NCBI GenBank assembly: GCA_028718575.1
Contig: JAQULN010000133.1
Location: 1 to 7,555 of the forward strand
DNA length: 7,555 nucleotides
Origin: Candidatus Krumholzibacteriia bacterium
GTDB taxonomy: Bacteria; Krumholzibacteriota; Krumholzibacteriia; LZORAL124-64-63
Reading direction: 5' to 3'
In this document: positions 1-6,654 of the stretch, one piece after another
Layout of the letters: every line of letters begins with the position of its first letter
Position numbering within the stretch: position 1 is the first letter of the stretch
Translations under genes and position numbers: made by a program
Notes under the pieces: model-generated
The model's database searches: none
Told to the model about the DNA's origin: nothing
Seen by the model: the letters and a program-made list of their open reading frames with translations, nothing else

Positions 1-835
1 CCTCCAATATCACCCGGGGCCGGTAGGCTTGTCCCGTCACGAGCCAGTTCATGGTGTCGTGCCAGAGGACGGGCGACGTGAGCTGCCGCTTCAATCCCGC
101 CCGCAGCTCGGCGCCGCGGGTTACCGGCCGACCGGATACATTGGCTACGAGTGGCTGGCGAGGATCCTCGAAATCGGTCGCCTCCAGGTCGCTCGCGAAT
201 TCTGCGGCAGCCTCGGCCAACAGCGGCGAATGAAAGGCGCCGCTGACGTTCAATGGCGTTACCCGCCGCGCGCCGGCGGTCTTCAGGGCTTCGCCCGCGG
301 CGGCGACGGCCCCCGGCTCACCGGAAATGACAACTTGCGTTTCTGAGTTGTGATTGGCCAGGACAACCGATCCGTGCTGGCGCGCCACGTCGGCGCACAC
401 CTCGCGCACAACGCCGGCCCCCAGGCCCATCACCGCCGCCATCGTGCCCGGCCGGGCTTGACCGGCGTTGAACATCAATTCCCCGCGCCGCCTGACCAGC
501 ACGAGCGCCTGTTGCGGCGTGAGCGCACCGACGGCCACGGCCGCCGAGAATTCACCCAGACTGTGCCCGGCAACGGTCGACGGTTCGATGCCCAGTTCCG
601 CCAGGGCGTGGACCGCCGCGACGCTGTGCGCGAGGATCGCCGGCTGCGCGTTCCGAGTCTCCGTCAGTGTCTCCAAAGGGCCTTCATACATCAACGCGGT
701 CAGCGGATACTGCAGAATCGTATCCACTTCGGCCAGGAACCGGCCGGCCGCGCCTCCGGCCGCCGCCAGATCGCGTCCCATGCCGACTACCTGCGAGGCC
801 TGGCCCGGAAATATCATCGGGACTCGAATGGTCAT
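1..835 (-). CDS. fabD: Malonyl-CoA:ACP transacylase FabD (3' end cut by window edge)
   Basis: FabD moves the malonyl group from malonyl-CoA to acyl carrier protein, supplying the elongation unit for type II fatty acid synthesis in the cytoplasm. Hand translation gives 278 residues before the window ends; the family is usually about 310, so roughly 30 C-terminal residues are missing. The oxyanion-loop motif FPGQASQ is at 9-15 (Gln12). The nucleophile elbow GHSLGE has Ser92, Arg117 lies in VRRRGELM, the catalytic His202 is in SGAFHSP, and Gln251 is in RQLTSPVLW. All five key residues of the E. coli enzyme are therefore present at nearly the same numbering. The ATG at 835 is chosen; an in-frame GTG directly before it (838) is an alternative, because the AAGGA at 850-846 is 10 nt from the ATG and 7 nt from the GTG. 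It begins 7 bp after plsX and is surely cotranscribed with it. Confidence 0.96.
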   Translation of the reverse strand, partial: MTIRVPMIFPGQASQVVGMGRDLAAAGGAAGRFLAEVDTILQYPLTALMYEGPLETLTETRNAQPAILAHSVAAVHALAELGIEPSTVAGHSLGEFSAAVAVGALTPQQALVLVRRRGELMFNAGQARPGTMAAVMGLGAGVVREVCADVARQHGSVVLANHNSETQVVISGEPGAVAAAGEALKTAGARRVTPLNVSGAFHSPLLAEAAAEFASDLEATDFEDPRQPLVANVSGRPVTRGAELRAGLKRQLTSPVLWHDTMNWLVTGQAYRPRVILE

Positions 836-842
836 CACGGTG

Positions 843-1856
843 TCATCCTTCCCGTCCGGCCGGGCCGGACAACGCACCGGCGATGAGATCGGGCAGCCGG
901 CAACGCACCTGTTGATCGGCTACGCGGATCGCGTGCGTGAAGGCCAGTGCCGAGCTGCGCCCGTGGCAGATGATCGAGACCCCCGCCACGCCGAGCAACG
1001 GAGCACCGCCGTAGATCTCGTAATTGAAACGACGCTTGATGGCAACAGAAAACGCCTTTAACCCCTCGAGTTCCTGCGGTTCGAGTCGGCCGCTGCGGGC
1101 CAGCGCGTTCAGAAACTGCGCCACGCCCTCGACGAATTTTAACACGATATTGCCGGTGAACCCGTCCGTGATCAGCACATCGCACTCGCCGACCATGACC
1201 TCATTCCCCTCGACATTGCCGACGAAATTGAGTTCCGAGCCGCGCAACGCCTGATGCGTCTGGACGGCGAGGTCGTTGCCCTTGGCGGGTTCGCTGCCGA
1301 TGTTCAGCAGCCCGACCGCAGGCGACGCGACATGGTGCATTGCGCGGCAATAGGCGTCGCCCATGCGCGCGAAACTCAGCAGCAGTTCCGCGGTCGTCTG
1401 GGTGTTCGCCCCGGCGTCGAGCAGCAAGGTCTCCCCCCGCACCGTCGGAAAGAACGTGGCGATGGCCGGCCGTTCGGCGGCGGGCAACCGCCCGAGGATC
1501 AACAGGCTGGCGGCCACCATCGCCCCGGTCGATCCCGCCGAGACGACGGCATCGACCTCTCCGGCCCGCTGATCCCGCATCGCGCGCACGATCGGCGAAT
1601 CCGGCGTCGCTCGCACCGCCTGAGCGGGCGCGGCGTCCATCGGGATCTCCTGGTTGCAATCGATGATTTCGATGCCCGGTTCGGCCCCGGCGCCGCCGAG
1701 TTCCGCCGCAACCCTCGCTTGCTGCCCGTAGAGAACCAGATCACAATCGACGCCACCGTGCAGCGCGGCCAGAACCCCCGGCACCACAGCCGCGGGACCG
1801 ACGTCGCCGCCCATGGCGTCGACCGCAATCCGGGGACGACGCGAAACGTGCGCCAC
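843..1856 (-). CDS. plsX: Phosphate acyltransferase PlsX
   Basis: PlsX converts acyl-ACP plus phosphate into acyl-phosphate, the acyl donor for PlsY in the first step of phospholipid synthesis. It acts as a soluble, peripherally membrane-associated enzyme. The 337-residue product is of normal family length and shows the expected blocks in order: DAMGGD (13-18), SAGSTGA (106-112), GLLNIGSE (182-189), NFVGNVEG (210-217), TDGFTGN (230-236) and YGGAPLLGV (282-290). The start is a GTG, supported by AGGGGA at 1869-1864 with a 7-nt spacer; no ATG lies ahead of the conserved DAMGGD. It is 40 bp downstream of rpmF and 7 bp upstream of fabD, the classic rpmF-plsX-fab arrangement, but fabH is not between plsX and fabD. 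No defect seen. Confidence 0.96.
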   Translation of the reverse strand: MAHVSRRPRIAVDAMGGDVGPAAVVPGVLAALHGGVDCDLVLYGQQARVAAELGGAGAEPGIEIIDCNQEIPMDAAPAQAVRATPDSPIVRAMRDQRAGEVDAVVSAGSTGAMVAASLLILGRLPAAERPAIATFFPTVRGETLLLDAGANTQTTAELLLSFARMGDAYCRAMHHVASPAVGLLNIGSEPAKGNDLAVQTHQALRGSELNFVGNVEGNEVMVGECDVLITDGFTGNIVLKFVEGVAQFLNALARSGRLEPQELEGLKAFSVAIKRRFNYEIYGGAPLLGVAGVSIICHGRSSALAFTHAIRVADQQVRCRLPDLIAGALSGPAGREG

Positions 1857-1896
1857 GCGAACGTCCCCTATCGCCGAAACGGGAACGGGGCGGTGA

Positions 1897-2076
1897 TCAA
1901 GATTCGACCACCAGGACTTCTCGTTCGCCGTAATACCCGCACTCGCGGCATACGCGGTGTGGCAGGCGAGGAGCGCCGCAATGAGGACACTTGCTGGGGT
2001 CGGGCCGCCGCAAATGCCAGTTGGCGCGTCGCTTGCCCTGACACTGGTGACTCGTTTTCCGCTTGGGAACCGCCAT
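1897..2076 (-). CDS. rpmF: 50S ribosomal protein L32
   Basis: L32 is a small zinc-ribbon protein of the large ribosomal subunit. The 59-residue product begins with the family hallmark MAVPKRKTS and carries two Cys pairs, C30-x2-C33 and C43-x2-C46 (CPHCG and CRECG), so this is the zinc-binding (C+) form. The rest is basic, as expected. Two in-frame ATGs precede the body. The one at 2076 is right: it gives MAVPKRK and lies 10 nt from AAGGAG (2092-2087), whereas the ATG at 2085 is only 1 nt from that site. It sits between yceD and plsX, its usual place. A GC-rich hairpin lies just ahead of the ribosome-binding site. Confidence 0.97.
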   Translation of the reverse strand: MAVPKRKTSHQCQGKRRANWHLRRPDPSKCPHCGAPRLPHRVCRECGYYGEREVLVVES

Positions 2077-2086
2077 GGTCGCCATT

Positions 2087-2092
2087 CTCCTT
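2087..2092 (-). promoter_or_regulatory. Ribosome-binding site deciding the rpmF start
   Basis: AAGGAG on the minus strand, 10 nt before the ATG at 2076. It is only 1 nt from the competing upstream ATG at 2085, so it selects the MAVPKRK start. Confidence 0.8.
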
Positions 2093-2096
2093 CCAG

Positions 2097-2112
2097 GCGG
2101 CGGAGCCGCCGC
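2097..2112 (-). other. GC-rich hairpin in front of the rpmF ribosome-binding site
   Basis: On the minus strand GCGGCG, a four-base loop GCTC, then CGCCGC: a perfect 6-bp G/C stem ending 4 nt before the AAGGAG of rpmF, inside the 80-bp yceD-rpmF gap. No T-tract follows, so it is not an intrinsic terminator. It could shape translation initiation or mRNA processing between the two genes, but short GC palindromes are common in DNA of this composition, so function is uncertain. Confidence 0.35.
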
Positions 2113-2156
2113 GACTACCGTCAACCCGCGGCCGCGAACGCGGTCTCGCGTGGCTC

Positions 2157-2639
2157 TCAGTCAGGCAGATCATGCCAACGCGGATCGACGTCATCGTCCC
2201 GACACTGGCAATCGCCCGTATTCCGATCGGCGCCGCACCGGCTGCAGAGGCCCCGGCAGTCCGGCCGACAGAGGCGTACTTGCGGTACGGCCAGCACGAC
2301 CGCCTCCCGCACGTTCTCGTGCAGGTCGACCAATCCGCTGCGCTGGTGGACGATGGGCGAATCCGCGTCCTCGTCCTCGTGGCCGGCGTCCCGCAGGACC
2401 ATCAGTTCGAAGGCGACGGGAAAACGTAACGTGAACCCGGCCAGGCACCGGTCGCAGGTCGCCGGCCCCTCGGCGGTCAATTCGCCGCGCAAGAGGCATC
2501 GGCCGTCCAGATTGTCCACGCACAGATCGCCGCCGATCTCGACAAGCGAGAGCCCATCCGCCCCGAACCCGAGGTCGAATTGCCCCTGTACAGCCAGAAA
2601 ACTCCGGCCGCCTGGTGTCCTGTCGAGGTCCAGTCTCAC
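2157..2639 (-). CDS. yceD: YceD family protein (DUF177)
   Basis: YceD (DUF177) proteins are encoded just upstream of rpmF in most bacteria. The E. coli member is linked to 23S rRNA accumulation; the biochemical role is not settled. This 160-residue product has the usual layout: an N-terminal strand-rich part beginning MRLDLDRTPGG, a Cys pair C62-x2-C65 (TCDRC) in the centre, an acidic linker (HEDEDAD, 87-93), and the C-terminal Cys-rich signature with C124, C128, C132, C135, C144 and C146, ending in DPRWHDL. The start is the GTG at 2639, the only start giving the normal N-terminus. No Shine-Dalgarno sequence precedes it, and the promoter -10 box ends just 9 nt upstream, so the mRNA is probably leaderless. 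It heads the yceD-rpmF-plsX-fabD operon. Confidence 0.9.
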   Translation of the reverse strand: MRLDLDRTPGGRSFLAVQGQFDLGFGADGLSLVEIGGDLCVDNLDGRCLLRGELTAEGPATCDRCLAGFTLRFPVAFELMVLRDAGHEDEDADSPIVHQRSGLVDLHENVREAVVLAVPQVRLCRPDCRGLCSRCGADRNTGDCQCRDDDVDPRWHDLPD

Positions 2640-2648
2640 GAGCGGGGA

Positions 2649-2677
2649 ACTCTAACCCCCCTGCCGACCGCTGTCAA
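2649..2677 (-). promoter_or_regulatory. Sigma70-type promoter of the yceD-rpmF-plsX-fabD operon
   Basis: On the minus strand a perfect -35 box TTGACA (2677-2672), a 17-bp spacer that includes six consecutive G, and a -10 box TAGAGT (2654-2649, 4 of 6 consensus). It lies in the 77-bp gap between ndk and yceD. The predicted start of transcription, 6-7 nt past the -10, is about 2643-2642, only 3-4 nt before the yceD GTG. Identified by consensus match and position; not shown experimentally. Confidence 0.7.
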
Positions 2678-2716
2678 GGCGCCCGCTTGGCCTCTAACAC
2701 GAGCAGACACGGCGCC

Positions 2717-3123
2717 TCAACGTCCGAAAATCAGGGCCAACTCGCGTTCCGCGTCGGCCCGGCCGGCCGATGCGTGCACCGCGTTCTGCGTCAACGACGT
2801 GCCGAAGCGGGCGCGAATGGTGCCCGCAGCAGCCTTGGCCGGATCCGTGGCTCCGATCAACGCGCGCAACCGCCCCACGGCGTCCTCGCGTTCGAGGCCG
2901 GCACAGATCACCGGGCCTGAGGTTATATACTCTAAAAGATTATCATAAAATGGTTTACCATGATGCTCGGCATAAAACTCGGCCACCGTTGGTCGCGCCA
3001 ACCGGCGCAACGCCAGTTCGGTGATCCGGAAGCCGTCGGCGTTGACCATGGCCAGGATCTCACCGCAACGCTGGGTACGCGCGGCGACAATCTCTGGCTT
3101 GATCATAAAGAAGGTTTTTTGCA

Positions 3124-3124
<1 letters not shown>
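2717..3124 (-). CDS. ndk: Nucleoside diphosphate kinase
   Basis: Ndk passes the gamma-phosphate of ATP to other nucleoside diphosphates through a phosphohistidine, balancing NTP and dNTP pools. The 135-residue product is of near-normal length and has every catalytic residue at family positions: Lys9 (IKPE), Tyr51 (FYAEHHGKPFY), Arg87, Thr93 (GATDP), Arg104 (GTIR), Asn114 and the phosphoryl-carrying His117 (NAVHAS). The usual HxSDS motif reads HASAG, so the Asp and second Ser after the active-site His are replaced. The ATG at 3124 is preferred over the GTG just before it, because GGAGA (3137-3133) is 8 nt from the ATG. The ATG shares one base with the sucD stop (TGATG), implying translational coupling. 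Codons for residues 54-68 are strikingly AT-rich compared with the rest of the gene. Confidence 0.95.
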
Positions 3125-4011
<887 letters not shown>

Positions 4012-4016
4012 GAGAT

Positions 4017-4023
4017 ACCTCCT
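4017..4023 (-). promoter_or_regulatory. Strong sucD ribosome-binding site fused to the sucC stop codon
   Basis: Minus-strand TGAGGAGGT: the sucC stop TGA (4025-4023) shares its A with AGGAGGT, which is 5 nt from the sucD GTG at 4011. A near-perfect Shine-Dalgarno sequence compensates for the GTG start and links termination on sucC to initiation on sucD, fitting equal synthesis of the two subunits. Confidence 0.8.
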
Positions 4024-5165
4024 CAGGCCGCCTGGCCGGCGAGCGCGATGGCCTTTTGCACGGCTTCGTCCATGGTCGCGGCCGGCACCAATTCCGTCGC
4101 CGCGAGCAGTTCGCGGGCCTCGACCTCGTTGGTGCCCGTCAATCGCACGACGATCGGTACGCGGATGTCGAGTTCGCCGGCGGCCTGGATGATGCCGCGG
4201 GCCACGTCGTCGCAGCGCGTAATACCGCCGAAGATGTTGAACAGGATGGCCTTGACCGCCGAATCAGCCAGGATGATCCGCAGCGCACTGACGACCTTTT
4301 CCGGCCGCGAGCTGCCGCCGATGTCCAGAAAGTTGGCCGGGCGGCCTCCGTAGTACTGGACGAGGTCCATGGTGGCCATGGCCAGGCCGGCGCCGTTGAC
4401 CAGGCAGCCCACGTTGCCCTGCAGTTTGACGAAACTCAGGTCGGCCTCGCGCGCCTGGCGCTCCGCCGGATCTTCGGCGTCGCGGTCGCGCAACGCGTCG
4501 TGCCGCGGCTGCCGAAACAGCGCGTTGTCGTCGAGGTTGATCTTGGCGTCGATCGCCAGACCGTCCCCGGCCGGGGTGAAGATGAACGGATTAATCTCGG
4601 CGAGACTGGCGTCTTCGGCCAGGAATGCCGCGTACAGCTTCTGGAGAGCTGCGCCGAGTTGGCGCGCCCGCGGCAGATCGCCGGGGCAAAGGTGCAACCC
4701 CAGATGCAGCGCCTGGTGATCCAGCAGGCCGAAGCGGGGATCGACGGCCAGCTTGTGAATCGCTTGAGGATTGTCTCGCGCGACCTGTTCGATCTCGATG
4801 CCGCCCTCGGCGCTCGCCATCACGAGCACGCGGCGGCTGCCGCGATCCACGAGCATGCCCAGGTAGTACTCCGCCGCGATCTCCGCCGCCGGCGTGACCA
4901 GGATCTGGCGGACGCGGTGGCCTTTGATGTCCAGGCCGAGAATTGCGCCCGCGTGCCGGCGGACCTCGGCCGCGGTCGCACAGAACTTGACGCCGCCCGC
5001 CTTGCCGCGGCCGCCGGTGAGCACCTGCGCCTTGACCATGACCGGCAGCCCCAGCTCCGCGGCGGCCGCCACTGCTGCGTCGACCGTCGCGGCAACCGCC
5101 CCGGGCGGCACCGGCAGGCCGTGCCGCCGCAGGATTTCGCGTCCCTGGTATTCGTGGATATTCAC
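4023..5165 (-). CDS. sucC: Succinyl-CoA synthetase beta subunit (ADP/GDP-forming, SucC)
   Basis: The beta subunit binds nucleotide and succinate in succinyl-CoA synthetase. The 380-residue product is close to the usual 385-390. The N-terminal ATP-grasp domain (about 1-235) begins with NIHEYQGREILRRHG, followed by VKAQVLTGGRGKAGGVK, ASAEGGIEIEQVARD, the Mg/nucleotide motif AEINPF and AIDAKINLDDNALFRQ. The C-terminal ligase domain has GNVGCLVNGAGLAMATMD, FLDIGGS, NIFGGITRCD and VVRLTGTNEVEARELL. The start is the GTG at 5165, giving the conserved N-terminus, with GGAGG at 5180-5176. The frame stays open upstream to 5339, but that extension shows no family similarity and would run back into the end of the preceding gene. 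I cannot tell ATP from GTP preference from the sequence. A terminator lies 31 nt upstream. Confidence 0.97.
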   Translation of the reverse strand: MNIHEYQGREILRRHGLPVPPGAVAATVDAAVAAAAELGLPVMVKAQVLTGGRGKAGGVKFCATAAEVRRHAGAILGLDIKGHRVRQILVTPAAEIAAEYYLGMLVDRGSRRVLVMASAEGGIEIEQVARDNPQAIHKLAVDPRFGLLDHQALHLGLHLCPGDLPRARQLGAALQKLYAAFLAEDASLAEINPFIFTPAGDGLAIDAKINLDDNALFRQPRHDALRDRDAEDPAERQAREADLSFVKLQGNVGCLVNGAGLAMATMDLVQYYGGRPANFLDIGGSSRPEKVVSALRIILADSAVKAILFNIFGGITRCDDVARGIIQAAGELDIRVPIVVRLTGTNEVEARELLAATELVPAATMDEAVQKAIALAGQAA

Positions 5166-5175
5166 CGCGTCTTGA

Positions 5176-5180
5176 CCTCC
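5176..5180 (-). promoter_or_regulatory. Ribosome-binding site deciding the sucC start
   Basis: GGAGG on the minus strand, 10 nt before the GTG at 5165. It supports the GTG that gives the conserved NIHEYQ N-terminus and argues against a longer upstream reading. Confidence 0.75.
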
Positions 5181-5196
5181 CAGCAGCGCTGCCTCT

Positions 5197-5229
5197 AAAA
5201 ACAGGTCCGGCCTCTCGCGAGGCCGGACC
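5197..5229 (-). terminator. Rho-independent terminator after the cDPG synthase-like gene
   Basis: A perfect 11-bp inverted repeat (GGTCCGGCCTC at 5204-5214 with GAGGCCGGACC at 5219-5229) encloses a four-base loop. Reading the minus strand, the stem is followed by TG and then TTTTT (5201-5197), the standard intrinsic terminator layout. It lies 48 bp past the stop codon at 5278 and ends 31 nt before the sucC start. It can end the rfaE1-rfaE2-cDPGS unit, or act as a leaky or conditional terminator ahead of sucC. There is no A-tract on the other side, so it does not look bidirectional. Confidence 0.85.
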
Positions 5230-5230
5230 C

Positions 5231-5259
5231 ATGGTAAACGATTCTGTTGCTTCTGCCAG
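5231..5259 (-). promoter_or_regulatory. Candidate sucC promoter overlapping the terminator
   Basis: On the minus strand CTGGCA (5259-5254, 4 of 6 to TTGACA), a 17-bp spacer, then TACCAT (5236-5231, 4 of 6 to TATAAT). Both matches are modest, so this is a weak prediction, made mainly because sucC needs a promoter between the upstream gene and its own start. Initiation would fall near 5224, inside the terminator stem, so this transcript would lack part of the 5' arm and would not form the full hairpin. Confidence 0.3.
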
Positions 5260-5277
5260 CCTCGCGCGACGGAAACG

Positions 5278-6597
5278 TCATGCCAGAAAACGCGCCAGGA
5301 CCTGCGGTAAATCTGGTTTGCCAATCTCCTGCAGCTCATAGCCGACGCGCACGGTCGGCTTCTTGATCTTGATGATCCGCGTGAGGTCGATCGGGGTGCC
5401 GATCACGACCGCGTCGCAGTCGACGGCGTTGATCGTGCGCTCGAGATCCGCCTTCTGTTCGTCGCCGTAACCCATGGCTGGCAGCAGGGTGCCGATCTCC
5501 GGATAGGCCTCGAACGTCGCCGCGAGCCGGCCGACAGCCCAGGGGCGCGGGTCCACCAATTCGGCGGCGCCCAGGCGCGTCGCCGCGACGACGCCCGCGC
5601 CATAGGTCATGTCACCGTGGGTGAGCGTGGGGCCGTCCTCGACCACCAGGACGCGCAGCCCCTGCAGGTCGGTCAGATCGCCGGACAGCGTGAGCGGACT
5701 CGCCGCCTCGATGATCACCGCGTCCGGATTGATCTCGCGAATGTTGTCGCGCACGGTCTGGATGTCCTCGAAATCAGCCTCGACGACCTTGTTGATCACT
5801 ACCACGTCGGCCAGGCGCACGTTGGTCTCCGCCGGGTAATACTCTTTCTCGTGCCCCGGCCGGTGCGGATCCGCGACCACGATGTGCAGGTCGCTCTGGT
5901 AGAACGGCGTGTCGTTGTTGCCGCCGTCCCACAAGATGATGTCGGCTTCCTTCTCCGCTTCGCGCAGGATGGCCTCATAGTCGACACCGGCGTAGATCAC
6001 GCCGCCGGCGGCGATGTGCGGTTCGTACTCTTCCATCTCCTCGATGGTGCACTCGTGCTTGACGAGATCGTCGAGGGAGGCGAACCGCTGCACCCGCTGC
6101 TTGACGAGATCGCCGTACGGCATGGGATGGCGCACCGCAACGACCCGCTTGCCTGCCGCGCGCAGCAGGCGGCAGATCGCGCGGCTCGTCTGGCTCTTGC
6201 CGCAACCCGTGCGCACCGCGCCGACGGAAATCACCGGCTTGTTGCTCAGCAACTGCGTGCCGCGCTCGCCCAGCATCACGAAGTCCGCGCCGGCCGCGTT
6301 GACCCGGCTTCCGAGGCTCATCACCTGCTGGTAGCTCCGGTCGCTGTAGGCCATCACGCAAATGTCGGCGTCTGTTTCGGCAATCAAAGCCTCGACGCGC
6401 GCCTCCTCTACGATCGGGATGCCGTTGGGATAGAGCTTGCCCGCGAGTTCGCGCGGGTACTTCCGTCCGTGGATATCGGGAATCTGCGTTGCAGTGAACG
6501 CGACGACTTCGTAAGCGTCATTGTCCCGGTAGCGGCAGTTGAAGTTGTGGAAGTCGCGCCCGGCGGCGCCAAGAATAATGACCTTGATCCTGCTCAT
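5278..6597 (-). CDS. Cyclic 2,3-diphosphoglycerate synthase-like protein (predicted GTPase family)
   Basis: I recognise the 439-residue product as a member of the family of archaeal cyclic 2,3-diphosphoglycerate synthase, often labelled predicted GTPase in bacteria. The archaeal enzyme uses ATP to close 2,3-diphosphoglycerate into the cyclic anhydride; the bacterial role is unproven. Visible motifs are an N-terminal Rossmann-like start ILGAAGRDFHNFN (8-20), a P-loop-like VRTGCGKSQTSR (128-139) that departs from strict Walker A, WDGGNNDTPFY (223-233), DPHRPGHE (243-250), VVINKVVEAD (266-275) resembling a G4 loop, THGDMTYGAG (326-335), the C-terminal block PAMGYGDEQ (373-381) and VIGTPIDL (398-405). 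The length equals the archaeal family. No signal peptide or membrane segment is seen, so it is cytoplasmic. The ATG at 6597 fits AAGGAG (6609-6604). It follows rfaE2 by 57 bp and precedes a terminator. Confidence 0.82.
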   Translation of the reverse strand: MSRIKVIILGAAGRDFHNFNCRYRDNDAYEVVAFTATQIPDIHGRKYPRELAGKLYPNGIPIVEEARVEALIAETDADICVMAYSDRSYQQVMSLGSRVNAAGADFVMLGERGTQLLSNKPVISVGAVRTGCGKSQTSRAICRLLRAAGKRVVAVRHPMPYGDLVKQRVQRFASLDDLVKHECTIEEMEEYEPHIAAGGVIYAGVDYEAILREAEKEADIILWDGGNNDTPFYQSDLHIVVADPHRPGHEKEYYPAETNVRLADVVVINKVVEADFEDIQTVRDNIREINPDAVIIEAASPLTLSGDLTDLQGLRVLVVEDGPTLTHGDMTYGAGVVAATRLGAAELVDPRPWAVGRLAATFEAYPEIGTLLPAMGYGDEQKADLERTINAVDCDAVVIGTPIDLTRIIKIKKPTVRVGYELQEIGKPDLPQVLARFLA

Positions 6598-6603
6598 CGT
6601 CGT

Positions 6604-6609
6604 CTCCTT
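6604..6609 (-). promoter_or_regulatory. Ribosome-binding site deciding the cDPGS-like start
   Basis: AAGGAG on the minus strand, 6 nt before the ATG at 6597. The frame stays open to 6648, but this site and the family N-terminus (MSRIKVIILGAAGRD) fix the start at 6597. Confidence 0.8.
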
Positions 6610-6654
6610 GCAGACACTTCTGTCGGGTCTACCGCGCCACGGGACCAAGCGGGG

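Noticed and set aside
1254..2429. Plus-strand open frame of 391 codons opposite plsX, rpmF and yceD
   Set aside because: It crosses three firmly identified minus-strand genes and has low-complexity Arg-rich translation. GC-rich DNA has few stop codons, so such frames are expected.
2677..2717. Inverted repeat AGGCGCC / GGCGCCT between ndk and yceD as a terminator
   Set aside because: The 7-bp arms are 27 bp apart, no T-tract follows, and each arm contains the palindrome GGCGCC, which is common in this composition. One arm overlaps the -35 box of the yceD promoter.
2928..2960. A defined promoter inside the ndk AT-rich patch
   Set aside because: TATGAT and TATAAC resemble -10 boxes, but the hexamers 17 bp upstream match TTGACA at only two positions, so I report the patch but not a promoter.
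5166..5339. 58-codon N-terminal extension of sucC
   Set aside because: It would cross the terminator and overlap the end of the cDPGS-like gene in another frame. The conserved family N-terminus begins exactly at the GTG at 5165, which has its own GGAGG.
6598..6654. Regulatory element or terminator in the 57-bp gap between rfaE2 and the cDPGS-like gene
   Set aside because: Only a 4-bp stem (GACA/TGTC) and the ribosome-binding site are visible. No T-tract or convincing promoter boxes, so read-through is assumed.
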